Assembly: GCF_900182645.1 (NCBI RefSeq)
Contig: NZ_FXTA01000008.1
Location: 1 to 64,000 of the forward strand
Length of the DNA stretch: 64,000 nt
From: Flavobacterium resistens
GTDB taxonomy: Bacteria > Bacteroidota > Bacteroidia > Flavobacteriales > Flavobacteriaceae
Direction of reading: 5' to 3'
The stretch's first letter is position 1, and each line of letters begins with the position of its first letter. A model generated the notes under the pieces. The model saw only the letters and a program-made list of their open reading frames with translations, had not been told where the DNA came from and searched no databases. Positions 37,957 to 47,335 of the stretch are shown here, one piece after another. Position numbers and translations under genes: made by a program.

Positions 37957-38796
37957 TTATTGTAGTGCGAATCTTAATTTAAGTCCGTAAGAGACTAATC
38001 TTCCATTTGTTGCGAAACCTGAACTAGAAACACTGTTGTATTTTAAAACAACAGGTATTTCAGGATTATATTGGACAAGATTTTTAGCTTCATTATTATC
38101 ATAGATGTCATTCAATCCATAATCTAAATAGGCTCCAATATATATCGAATTCCTGGTACTGATTACCTGTTTTAAACCGGTTTCAAAAGTTACTGAATAT
38201 GAAACTTTGTTATTAAGATCCTGTTCTGGCGTTTCTACATTATTTGTGCTTGCGAAGCCGGCAAATGCAGGGCCAAATAATTCTACATTATATTGAGGAT
38301 AATATCCACTTGTTGTTAGATTTGAAATTGTCGATTGATAACTTCCGCTTGATGCGAAACCAATTTTTGCTCCGGCCGCAACATATAATTTTGATGTACC
38401 GGGAGTTTCAAACTGAATGCCAATAGGAACATTAATATATCCTAATTTTTGTTCCTCTCTATAATTTGCTGCTTTGTATCTAAATTCGAATGATTCATTT
38501 TCAGCATCAACAGTATTATATTGACCTCCGAGTGAGCTAAATTTAAAGTCAGAATTATATGTCTGATATTCCACACCAATACCAATACTTAATCCTTTAT
38601 TTAGATAATAAGAATAACGAAAACCAGCATTCATTCCATTTCCATCAACAGACTGACCAATTGTAGTAGCTTTTACAAATGAAAATGGACCTCCAATTGA
38701 TATTGAGAACTCGTGTTTTTTATCCTGACCATAATTGTTAAAACATGCCACTAAAAATGCAACAATTACAAGAAGTGATTTTATATATTTTTTCAT
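37957..38796 (-). CDS. Outer membrane beta-barrel protein, partner of adhesin 2
   Basis: This 279-residue porin-like barrel has a signal peptide (LLVIVAFLVACFNNYGQ). Beta strands follow, including NAGFRYSYYLNKGLSIGIGV, KLYVAAGAKIGFASSG and IYIGAYLDYGLNDIYD, with a terminal strand GLKLRFALQ. It is a paralogue of the barrel at 27931-28794: the order of shared motifs (FEYR...NY-x-E-x-Q, SGYYP, FETGL, DYG) is the same. In each case the gene lies directly downstream of a SprB-repeat adhesin. A role as outer-membrane anchor or partner of the adhesin is inferred from this repeated linkage. A terminator follows the gene. Confidence 0.85.
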   Translation of the reverse strand: MKKYIKSLLVIVAFLVACFNNYGQDKKHEFSISIGGPFSFVKATTIGQSVDGNGMNAGFRYSYYLNKGLSIGIGVEYQTYNSDFKFSSLGGQYNTVDAENESFEFRYKAANYREEQKLGYINVPIGIQFETPGTSKLYVAAGAKIGFASSGSYQSTISNLTTSGYYPQYNVELFGPAFAGFASTNNVETPEQDLNNKVSYSVTFETGLKQVISTRNSIYIGAYLDYGLNDIYDNNEAKNLVQYNPEIPVVLKYNSVSSSGFATNGRLVSYGLKLRFALQ

Positions 38797-38848
38797 CTTA
38801 ACTTAATTTATGCCAATGCCTTTTGATCAAGCATTGGCAGGGTTTAAT

Positions 38849-41800
38849 TTATTTTACAATTACTTTGAAAGATTTTTTTGCATTTGGAGTTTCGAGAACT
38901 ACAAGGTACATGTTGCTTTCAGTTGTTTCAGGTAATTGTATTTCGGTAACGACTGTAGATGATTTTACAGTTTTGATTAACTTGCCTGTAACAGAATAAA
39001 GACTAATTTGCATTTTATCTAATTCTTCTTTAGGAAAATCAGCTTCTACGGTAAGCATCTTTCCTACCTCAACAGGGTTAGGATAAAGTTTTGCCTGAAG
39101 CGAATTTGTAAGTTTGATTTTTGTTGAACACGTTTGTAAAACTTTTCCATCTTTGGTAGTCATTTTTACCATATAATCTGCATTAGCATCTAAAGTTGAA
39201 CTTGTTTCATTACCGGCTGAATAATATTGGCCAGTGCCAACTAATTGTCCGTTTTTAAACCATTGGTACGATACAAATTCATAACCTCCGTTTGTTTGAG
39301 GATTATTGTTTACAAGCAATACATTGTTGAATTTTTGATGTACTATATCGTAGAAACCAAATGGTTTTTCAACTGTAATAGAATAAGTGGCAGATGTACT
39401 TCCATCTTCGGATGTAATCGTTGCGTTTTGAGTATAAATTCCTGGTTTAGGAGTTTGCAAAGTAAAGTTTACAGAAGGCGTAATTGTCGCATTTGATTCG
39501 TTGACAATTGAAACTGTTGGATTATTGTCACCGCAAGGTAATAAATAGTTTATTGTTTTTCCTGGGTTTACAAAAACTTTAGATCCTATTGTAATGCTCT
39601 TAACGTCGATATTGTTGTTAAGAATTACTAATAATTGCGAAACATCTGTTGCAGGAAGATAGTTACTATTTCCAGCTTGTTGAGCCGTTATTAATATTTG
39701 ACCAGATCTTAGCATATTAACAGCACCAGTTGCTGAAACTGTAGCTGGTGGCAATGCAGAACTATATGTAGATGTAAAAGTTATTGGCAAACCAGCACTT
39801 GAAGTTGCTACAAGATTAAAATTGTTATTTGCTCCAAGTGTTTTAGCCGGAATAGCACTGAACGTAATTTGTTGTAAAGCTTTTTTGATTACAAGATTAG
39901 CTGTTAGTACTATTGGTGAACAATTTGGTGAACTAGCTGATGGTGTAATTGTAGCTGTAACGGCGTAAGTTCCAGCATTTGTCGAAATATTATTTGCAGA
40001 ATAGACTACACTAGCTCCAACTGGCAAATTAGCAACCTGAAGAGAATGCGGATTTCCATCATATGTAAATTCAGCATTACTTAAAGCAACCACACTAATT
40101 GGAGAAGCAAGTACTTTTACAGTTTGTGTTTGTGTAGTACTATTTCCACTTGCATCTGTATATTTCCATGTTATAACATAAGTTCCTACGGCATTATAAG
40201 TCAAAGGATCAGTTGTAGTTCCATTAATAACTCCTGTGCAATTGTCTGTTGCAGTTGGAATAGCAATCTCAGATGTTAAAACTGAACAATAGTTCGTAAT
40301 CTCCGGAAGACTGGCAACGTTCGGTACTGGAGCTGTTACATCTGGAGTTGTGATTATGTTTATTGTTTTAGTAATAAAACATCCATTAGCATCAGTAATT
40401 GTTACGGTATAAGTGTTTGGACTCAATCCTGTTGCAGTTGCTGCAGTTCCTCCAGATGGTGCCCAAGAATAAGTGTAAGCTCCAGTTCCTCCTGTTGCAG
40501 TTACTGTTGCGGTTCCGTCATTTGCACCATTACAAGAAACATCAGTTTTAGAAGTTGTTGCAGAAAGTAATACAGGCTCAGTTATAGTAACATTTATTGT
40601 TGTCTGACATGCATTTGCATCAGTAATAGTTACTGCATAAACTCCTGCCGTCAAGCCTAAAGCTGTAGGAGTAGTTCCACCCGAAGGAGACCATGCATAA
40701 GTATAAGGGGCAGTTCCGCCAGTTACATTTACTGTTGCTGATCCGTTTGAACCACCATTACAAGAAACATTTGTTTGAGATGCTGTCGCAACAAGTGCTA
40801 TAGGTTCAGCTATAATTACGGTTGTTAAAGTCTCGCATAAATTAGCGTCAGTAACCTTTATACTATAATTTCCCGGTGCAAGACCAGTTGCAGTTGCAGC
40901 AGTTCCCCCAGAAGGAGACCATAAATAAGTATAGGTACCTGTACCTCCTATTGTAGTCACAGTTGCAGACCCGTTATTTGCACCATTACAAGAAACATTT
41001 GTAGAGGTAACAGTTGAAGTAAGCAATGTAGGTTCTGTAATAGTAACGCTAGCAGTAGTTTGACATAAATTTGCATCTTTAACGGTTACAACATAAGTTC
41101 CCGGCGCAAGGCCAGAAGCTGTAGCTGCTGTTCCGCCAGAAGGAGACCATGAATAAGTATAAGCGCCAGTTCCGCCAGTTACATTTACAGTAGCCTTTCC
41201 GTCATTTGAGCCGTTACAAGTAACATTTGTTTTAGATGTTGTAGCCGCAAGAGCTATAGGTTGTGTAATAGTAACGCTGGCAGTAGTTTGGCATAAATTT
41301 GCATCTTTAACGGTTACTGTATAAGTTCCAGCTAATAATCCTGTAGCTGTAGCTGCTGTTCCGCCAGAAGGAGACCATAAATAAGTGTAGACTCCAGTTC
41401 CGCCAGTTGCATTTACTGTTGCAGATCCGTTTGAACCACTATTACAAGAAACATTTACTTGAGTTGTTGTTGCAACAAGTGCTGCAGGTTCTGTAATAGT
41501 AAAACTTTGTGTTTTAGTACATAAGTTGGCGTCTTTTACCGTTACAGTATAAGTTCCTGCAGAAAGCCCTGAAGCTGTAGCAGCAGTTCCACCAGAAGGA
41601 GCCCATGAGTAAGTATAAGCACCTGTTCCTCCTGTCACTGTAACACTTGCGGAGCCATTAGTTCCGCCATTACAAGAAACATTTGTTTGCGGATTAGGAG
41701 TAACGACAAGTGCTGATGGTTGAGTAATTGTAAAGTTTTTTACAATAGAACAGCCATTGGAAGAAGTAATTGTTACAGAATAATTACCCGCCGTAAGGTT

Positions 41801-44800
41801 AGTTGCGGTATCTGTATTTCCTCCAGATGGTGACCACACATAAGTATAAGGTCCCGGAGCACCACTTGGAACTACATAAGCAAATCCAGTTGCGGCGCCA
41901 TTACATAATACGTCAGATTTCGAAGTAGTGGCGACTAAAGTATTTGTACTAGTGATAACAAAGTTTTTAGTTAATGTACAACCATTGGCATCTGTAATCA
42001 AGACACTATGATTACCAGCTGTCAATCCAGTTACAATTGCTGTAGTAGCACCAGATGGCGACCATAAATAAGTATATGGAGTAGTTCCTCCACTAACTGA
42101 CACCGATGCTTGACCACCAGTTGAACAAGTTGCATTGATTTGACTTGTTGTTGCTGATAAAACTGATGGCTGTACAATGGTGAAGTTTTTTGTTACACTG
42201 CATCCATTAGCATCAGTAACTAAACAACTATAATTTCCTACTGTTAACCCTGTAGCTGTAGCAGCAGTTCCGCCAGAAGGAGACCATAGATAAGTATATG
42301 AACCGGATCCACCAGATACATTTACTGTACCTGTACCTGTAGCACCACCATTACAAAGGACATTTGTTTGTGATTGTGTTGCTGTAAGAAGAGCAGGTTG
42401 ATTTATAGTAACGCTTTGAACAACCTGACATATATTAGCATCTGCGATTGTTACGGTATAAGTACCAGCTACAAGCCCACTAGCAGTAGCAGCAGTTCCT
42501 CCGGTAGGAGACCATGAATAAGTATAGGCACCAGTTCCGCCTGTTACGGCTACTGTTGCAGTTCCATTCGCTCCTCCATTGCAAGAAACATCAGTTTTTG
42601 TAATTGTTGGTGATAATGCTGCGGGAGTATTAATTGTAAGATTTTTTATAAGAGTACAACCGTTAGCATCTGTAATAGTACAAGTATAATTTCCTGCTGG
42701 TCTGCCATTAACTGAGCTTGTTGTACCCCCCAATGGAGCCCAAAGATAAGTATATCCCGGAGTACCACCAGATACTGTTACACTTGCAGAGCCATTACTT
42801 CCTCCATAACAACTTACGCCTATTGCCGCAGTTGTTGCTGATAGCGCTGCAGCAGGTTGAGAGATCGTAAAGGCTTGAGTTGACTGGCATAAATTTGCAT
42901 CCGTAACAGTAACTACATATGTTCCAGCTGTTAATCCTGCTGCTGTAGCTGCAGTTCCTCCTGAAGGTGCCCATGAATAGGTATATGCCCCAGTTCCGCC
43001 AGTAGCTGAAACAGTTGCAGATCCTGTCGCGTCTCCATAACACCCAACATTTGTTTGAGCTACAGGTGTAGCAATTAAAGCCGTCGGCTCGCTAATAGTA
43101 AAACTTTGGGTAGCTTGACAAGAGTTTGCATCGGTGACAGTAACAGTGTACGTTCCAGCTGTCAAGCCTGTAGCTGTAGCCGCAGTTCCTCCTGAAGGTG
43201 ACCACGAATAAGTATAAGCGCCAGTTCCTCCTGTAACATTTACTGTTGCAGATCCTGATGCAGATCCATTACATAAAATATTAGTTTGAGCTCCAGCTGA
43301 AGCTATTAAGGCATTCGTTGGACTTCCCACGACAATATTGCTTACCGTTGTTGAACACGAATTAGCATCGGTGATTGTTACACTATAAGTTCCGGCAGAC
43401 AATCCAGTTGCAGTTGCAGCAGTTCCTCCAGAAGGCGACCAAGCATATGTATATCCGGGAGTACCTCCTGAGGCTGTCACAGTTGCTGTACCATTTCCTC
43501 CTCCAAAACATGAAACTGAAGTTGTACTAGCTGTACCCGACAATACAGGTGGCTGATCTATTAAAATATTATTAATTGTTTTAGTGCAAGAATTCGCATC
43601 AGTAATTGTTACACTATATGTTCCAGCTACAAGATTTGATGCGGTTGCAGTTATAACGCCATTTGACCATAAATAAGTATATGGAGTTGTACCTCCAGAT
43701 GGCGCAACGGTTGCAGAACCATTTGTATCTCCGTTACATGAAACCGAAGTTTTAGAAACTGTGCCTGATAATATATTTGGCTGATTAATAGTAACGTTTC
43801 TTGTTATCTGCGTTGATTCACCATCTGTAACGGTCACGGTGTAAGTTCCAGCGGCAAGATTAGATGCTGTTGCACCAGATCCGCCAGAAGGAGACCAGGA
43901 ATAAGTATAAGGAGTTGTTCCTCCTGTTGGCGCTACTGAAGCTGAACCAGTAGTACCACCATTACAACTTACATCAGTTTTTGAAGGAGTAGGCGCAGTT
44001 AATGCTGCTCCAGTAGTAAACGTTAAATCATTACCATAACTCGTTCCCGCGCTATTTGTAGCATATGCTCTAAAATGAATTGTTGTAGCAGCAGGAAGTC
44101 CGGTTATTGTAGCACTAAATGTACCAGTCCCGCTGCCAATTGGAACTGTTGTATTAGTGGTAACAACCGGATTTGCTGATGTAGACCAAACAATTCCTCT
44201 AACCACAGATGAATCACCTCCATCAGCAGATACGGAACCTCCGAGCGTAGCTGAAACTGATTTAATATTTGATGCTGCAGCAGAACTTACTGTTGCCACT
44301 ACAGCCGTAGATACATTAGGAACAGAAAAGTTTGATGGTAAAATTCCTAAATCTGCAGTATTGCTCTTACTCCAGTTTGCTTGATTATTAATACTTGCCA
44401 ATAAATCAGCAGAAGTGCCGGTTAAGGTACCTGTATATTTAGCATTTGCCATTTCAGTTACTCCGGGATATAATGAAATACAATTTACACCATTAGTTAA
44501 TCCCATAGGAAGAGCACTTGAATTCCCTCCACTTGTATTATCAGTATTCCAAGTTGTAACAGGATCATAATCTGAAGAATTATAATCTGCATGTACACCT
44601 GCAATAAATGTAGGTGCATTTGGAGAAACAGGTTGCACTCCAGCAGCAGAAATATAGGCTAGCATTTGATCTCCCCCACTCAAATTAAAACCAGTAAAAC
44701 CAGATACCAAACCTAGACCTGTTGTACCGGTAACAGTAAGCACGTCAGCTGTTGTTGTTTCTATTACCGAAACAATAGTTCCGGCGGGAACTGTACCTGG

Positions 44801-45058
44801 TACATTCCATTGCAAATGCATTTCAGTACTTCCTGTTACCCAAGTAGAAGTAGTTCGATTCCAACCACGATCAGTAAAATAGATAGTGGTCCCCGCTGGT
44901 ATTGCTTTTAAGGTAATAAAAGTAAAACCATCTTGGGCAGGCGCTCCGGTTTGATAACCTATAAAGGCAATATCTCCAGCGCTGACTTGTGCATTTATTT
45001 TTTGCTCTACAAAAAACGAACACAAAAGCATAATAAATAAGAGTAATTTTTTTTTCAT
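38849..45058 (-). CDS. SprB-repeat surface adhesin 2 with T9SS type A sorting domain
   Basis: This 2069-residue type IX secreted surface protein has the following order. A signal peptide (1-24) is followed by a lamin-tail-like N-terminal domain (about 25-245; AGDIAFIGYQTGAPAQDGF, IYFTDRGWN). Next is an FN3-like domain (about 250-350), 16 SprB repeats (about 355-1590) and a HYR-like domain (about 1590-1680; PTATDNCTGVINGTTTDP, WKYTDASGNSTTQTQTVKV). MBG/Ig-like domains (NAEFTYDGNPHSLQVANLP) precede the C-terminal type A sorting domain with KLYPNPVEVGK, ending KKSFKVIVK. The middle repeats align in register with those of adhesin 1, so the two are paralogues with different N-termini. The gene follows the binding-protein-like gene by 15 bases and precedes the barrel gene by about 50, so it belongs to that operon. 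The ligand is unknown; adhesion or gliding-related surface binding is likely. Confidence 0.93.
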   Translation of the reverse strand: MKKKLLLFIMLLCSFFVEQKINAQVSAGDIAFIGYQTGAPAQDGFTFITLKAIPAGTTIYFTDRGWNRTTSTWVTGSTEMHLQWNVPGTVPAGTIVSVIETTTADVLTVTGTTGLGLVSGFTGFNLSGGDQMLAYISAAGVQPVSPNAPTFIAGVHADYNSSDYDPVTTWNTDNTSGGNSSALPMGLTNGVNCISLYPGVTEMANAKYTGTLTGTSADLLASINNQANWSKSNTADLGILPSNFSVPNVSTAVVATVSSAAASNIKSVSATLGGSVSADGGDSSVVRGIVWSTSANPVVTTNTTVPIGSGTGTFSATITGLPAATTIHFRAYATNSAGTSYGNDLTFTTGAALTAPTPSKTDVSCNGGTTGSASVAPTGGTTPYTYSWSPSGGSGATASNLAAGTYTVTVTDGESTQITRNVTINQPNILSGTVSKTSVSCNGDTNGSATVAPSGGTTPYTYLWSNGVITATASNLVAGTYSVTITDANSCTKTINNILIDQPPVLSGTASTTSVSCFGGGNGTATVTASGGTPGYTYAWSPSGGTAATATGLSAGTYSVTITDANSCSTTVSNIVVGSPTNALIASAGAQTNILCNGSASGSATVNVTGGTGAYTYSWSPSGGTAATATGLTAGTYTVTVTDANSCQATQSFTISEPTALIATPVAQTNVGCYGDATGSATVSATGGTGAYTYSWAPSGGTAATAAGLTAGTYVVTVTDANLCQSTQAFTISQPAAALSATTAAIGVSCYGGSNGSASVTVSGGTPGYTYLWAPLGGTTSSVNGRPAGNYTCTITDANGCTLIKNLTINTPAALSPTITKTDVSCNGGANGTATVAVTGGTGAYTYSWSPTGGTAATASGLVAGTYTVTIADANICQVVQSVTINQPALLTATQSQTNVLCNGGATGTGTVNVSGGSGSYTYLWSPSGGTAATATGLTVGNYSCLVTDANGCSVTKNFTIVQPSVLSATTSQINATCSTGGQASVSVSGGTTPYTYLWSPSGATTAIVTGLTAGNHSVLITDANGCTLTKNFVITSTNTLVATTSKSDVLCNGAATGFAYVVPSGAPGPYTYVWSPSGGNTDTATNLTAGNYSVTITSSNGCSIVKNFTITQPSALVVTPNPQTNVSCNGGTNGSASVTVTGGTGAYTYSWAPSGGTAATASGLSAGTYTVTVKDANLCTKTQSFTITEPAALVATTTQVNVSCNSGSNGSATVNATGGTGVYTYLWSPSGGTAATATGLLAGTYTVTVKDANLCQTTASVTITQPIALAATTSKTNVTCNGSNDGKATVNVTGGTGAYTYSWSPSGGTAATASGLAPGTYVVTVKDANLCQTTASVTITEPTLLTSTVTSTNVSCNGANNGSATVTTIGGTGTYTYLWSPSGGTAATATGLAPGNYSIKVTDANLCETLTTVIIAEPIALVATASQTNVSCNGGSNGSATVNVTGGTAPYTYAWSPSGGTTPTALGLTAGVYAVTITDANACQTTINVTITEPVLLSATTSKTDVSCNGANDGTATVTATGGTGAYTYSWAPSGGTAATATGLSPNTYTVTITDANGCFITKTINIITTPDVTAPVPNVASLPEITNYCSVLTSEIAIPTATDNCTGVINGTTTDPLTYNAVGTYVITWKYTDASGNSTTQTQTVKVLASPISVVALSNAEFTYDGNPHSLQVANLPVGASVVYSANNISTNAGTYAVTATITPSASSPNCSPIVLTANLVIKKALQQITFSAIPAKTLGANNNFNLVATSSAGLPITFTSTYSSALPPATVSATGAVNMLRSGQILITAQQAGNSNYLPATDVSQLLVILNNNIDVKSITIGSKVFVNPGKTINYLLPCGDNNPTVSIVNESNATITPSVNFTLQTPKPGIYTQNATITSEDGSTSATYSITVEKPFGFYDIVHQKFNNVLLVNNNPQTNGGYEFVSYQWFKNGQLVGTGQYYSAGNETSSTLDANADYMVKMTTKDGKVLQTCSTKIKLTNSLQAKLYPNPVEVGKMLTVEADFPKEELDKMQISLYSVTGKLIKTVKSSTVVTEIQLPETTESNMYLVVLETPNAKKSFKVIVK

Positions 45059-45073
45059 AACATACGATTTAGT

Positions 45074-46207
45074 TTAATGACACAGATAAGCATTCTGCCA
45101 ACCGCCTAATTTTTCAGGTCTTGTAGTTGAGGTAAAAGCCTTAATAAAATGTCCGTCATTTATCAATGTTTCAATTTTTTTAAAGCTTATATTATCAGGA
45201 GAATCTAGATTTATTTCATAGATATGATGATTAAATATTGTTCTGTTTGTTTCCTTGTCAAAGCGAATTGTTCCTCTAGGTCCGGCAATATTTAATTCCG
45301 TAATGGCATCAATTAAAGAGTTTTTAGTAAAATTACTTGCATTATGAAGTATGCTCTTTAATATCAGTCCGTTTTCATATCCTAGAATTGAAAAAACAGA
45401 TGGATTCTCTGAATAAGTATTGAAATATTCGTTAGTAAAATCTAATGTTTCAGTATCATTTTGCATCCATGAACTGACTACATAAAGATTATAAGGATTG
45501 CTTTTATATTCTTCCAGAATTTTATCATTAATAAAAAACGGAGTAACATAAAAAGGATATTTTTGAGTAATTTTATTTTGAGTCATAAAATTGGCATTCT
45601 CCTCGGCATATAAGCCACTGTAAAATGCAAAAACAGCATCGGGTTGGTGATTGCTAATAGTATAATCCATATATAAAGCTTCATTTTCTCTTGGCAAAAA
45701 AGGAGTTATATAATGCCCTGAAAAAGCAGTATTTTCTGTTAATGCTTGTTCAATAGCTGTAAGCATACCATAACCGGAATCATAAAAAGAAGTTGAAGTA
45801 ACAATTTTTTGATAATTCTTGTTTGAAAAATAGATACCTAAATGAAAGCACGATTCACTTAGCCCAAATGAATTAATATATACTCCCTTTTGAGCTTTGG
45901 CTTCATAAGGTACAGTTGCCCCAAGATCTGCTGCTAATAATAGAATATCATTTTTTGACGCATAATTATATACTTCTGTTATATTATAGTGTCCAAAAAA
46001 GCCAATAATAATTGATATATCTTCCTGAAAATTCATTTTTTGAATTTTCTCAATTATCATATTCTCATCTGCACCAATACCAATGCTTTCAACGAAAAAC
46101 TTTACATTAAGAGCATTAAGTTTTAATCCTCTCATAAAATCTTTATCTAAACCGGGATACTGTTGCGACTTTGGAATTAAAATTCCTATTTTGATTTCGT
46201 TATCCAT
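45074..46207 (-). CDS. Periplasmic-binding-protein-like (Leu/Ile/Val type) protein without signal peptide
   Basis: This 377-residue protein follows the type 1 periplasmic binding fold of branched-chain amino acid receptors (Peripla_BP_6). It begins IKIGILIPKSQQYPGLDKDF, then IIGFFGHYNITEVYNYASKN, KGVYINSFGLSESCFHLG, VTSTSFYDSGYGMLTAIEQA, PDAVFAFYSG, and near the C-terminus GPRGTIRFD, all placed as in that family. The expected signal peptide is missing: the first residues are MDNEIKIGI with no hydrophobic segment, and no ABC permease genes are nearby. It sits between a tail-collar protein gene and adhesin 2. Possible roles are cytoplasmic ligand sensing, or export by a route not needing a Sec signal. 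The function is unknown. Confidence 0.75.
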   Translation of the reverse strand: MDNEIKIGILIPKSQQYPGLDKDFMRGLKLNALNVKFFVESIGIGADENMIIEKIQKMNFQEDISIIIGFFGHYNITEVYNYASKNDILLLAADLGATVPYEAKAQKGVYINSFGLSESCFHLGIYFSNKNYQKIVTSTSFYDSGYGMLTAIEQALTENTAFSGHYITPFLPRENEALYMDYTISNHQPDAVFAFYSGLYAEENANFMTQNKITQKYPFYVTPFFINDKILEEYKSNPYNLYVVSSWMQNDTETLDFTNEYFNTYSENPSVFSILGYENGLILKSILHNASNFTKNSLIDAITELNIAGPRGTIRFDKETNRTIFNHHIYEINLDSPDNISFKKIETLINDGHFIKAFTSTTRPEKLGGWQNAYLCH

Positions 46208-46217
46208 AAAATAAGAT

Positions 46218-46250
46218 TAAAAAACAGAGGCAAATATTTCACCTCTGTTT
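46218..46250 (-). terminator. Hairpin terminator between the tail-collar and binding-protein-like genes
   Basis: AAACAGAGG pairs with CCTCTGTTT around a 10-11 base loop, and on the minus strand a run of Ts follows. It lies in a 54-base gap inside an otherwise tight same-strand gene string, so it may act as a partial terminator that keeps downstream expression lower than that of the collar gene. Confidence 0.65.
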
Positions 46251-46261
46251 TATACTTAATA

Positions 46262-46855
46262 TTAGCTACGTGGAGGAAAAACTCCTTCCATAGCAATACA
46301 AAAATTAGTACCCAAATATGGATTTCTAAGTCCAAACGGCTGACTGCCTCCAGCTATAGATGTAGAACCAGCTATACTAGAAGTGATACCTCCAACCTTA
46401 ACTGTAGTTCCAGTTGGTTCACAATAAATATTTGGTGTAGCACCAGCTGCCCCTAAATAATTAGAACCACTATCTGTTTCATTAGAATTTGTTCCACCAC
46501 TATAAGCAAGTGCGCTCGTAGCTAAATTTACCTGATTAGCACCAGTTCCAGCATTGATTTGGTGATTGTGCATCGGCATGTTGTTGATTGTTAACGTAAC
46601 ACTTTCCGTTCCGCTAACTTCTCCCAATGTAATAGGACTTAAACCAGGTCCTTGACCAACACCTACCATGCTGCGGCCTCTTAAATCTGGTAAAGCAAAT
46701 GTAGTTTGTCCATTTCCACCATAAGTAGTTCCTAGTAATGAAAAAAGCGCAGTATTTTGAGCTATAGATATTAATTGTCCAGCGCATGGTGCCCAGCCTC
46801 TTGGTGCAAAATTAAAACCAAAAGCCATAATTGATCCTAAAAAAATGTCATTCAT
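46262..46855 (-). CDS. Phage tail collar domain protein (microcystin-dependent protein-like)
   Basis: This 197-residue protein has an N-terminal tail collar domain: MNDIFLGSIMAFGFNFAPRG, then WAPCAGQLISIAQNTALFSL, GTTYGGNGQTTFALPDLRGR, and GQGPGLSPITLGEVSGTESV before the conserved NMPMHNHQI. The C-terminus (about 150-197) is glycine/serine-rich and ends NPYLGTNFCIAMEGVFPPRS, the usual terminus of this family. Such proteins trimerise in phage tail fibres, but stand-alone chromosomal copies (MdpB-like) are common in Bacteroidota and Proteobacteria without phage genes. No other phage genes are present, so this is not a prophage. No signal peptide is seen. It is the first gene of the adhesin 2 string. 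Confidence 0.88.
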   Translation of the reverse strand: MNDIFLGSIMAFGFNFAPRGWAPCAGQLISIAQNTALFSLLGTTYGGNGQTTFALPDLRGRSMVGVGQGPGLSPITLGEVSGTESVTLTINNMPMHNHQINAGTGANQVNLATSALAYSGGTNSNETDSGSNYLGAAGATPNIYCEPTGTTVKVGGITSSIAGSTSIAGGSQPFGLRNPYLGTNFCIAMEGVFPPRS

Positions 46856-47335
46856 AATTTTTTAATTAATTGGTTAATATTTGTTTTTTGATTTGTAAAT
46901 AATTTGTCAGATAAAAAAGTAGTTCTGACAGTTTTTTATTACATCGCTAAATTAATTTATATAAAGAGTTTTAAAACAGGTGTTTATACCTGTTTTTGTA
47001 TAGAGTGCAGACATAAACATTTGAACAATAATGTTTTGAAAATTATACTTATCTTAAATTGATTGTGAAAGATCTAAAAAAAGATACAGAAACACTGGGA
47101 ATTTGGTAGCAAAACACAAATACAAACTAATCTTAGTGCAAAATGAAAAAGGGATTACAATATTTGTTATGAGTTTCCATATTTATACACGTTCAATTTT
47201 TTGTATCGCTCCAATTTTATCATTTAATAGCTATAAATTCTGATTTAAATCTTATAAAATCTAAACCACTATTTTATAATCTAAATTCTTTAAGGAAATC
47301 TAAATTTGAGATAATCAACTTAAAAAAAATAGGCT
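46856..47335. other. Intergenic region between divergent collar and lipoprotein genes
   Basis: About 480 AT-rich bases hold no gene that I can recognise. The promoters of both divergent genes should lie here; an imperfect -7-like string, TAATTTAG, occurs on the minus strand near 46950, too weak to call. Confidence 0.4.

Noticed and set aside
45074..46207. Component of a branched-chain amino acid ABC importer
   Set aside because: No signal peptide, permease or ATPase genes are present.
46262..46855. Tail collar gene as evidence of a prophage
   Set aside because: No capsid, portal, terminase, integrase or lysis genes are nearby; stand-alone collar proteins are common in this phylum.
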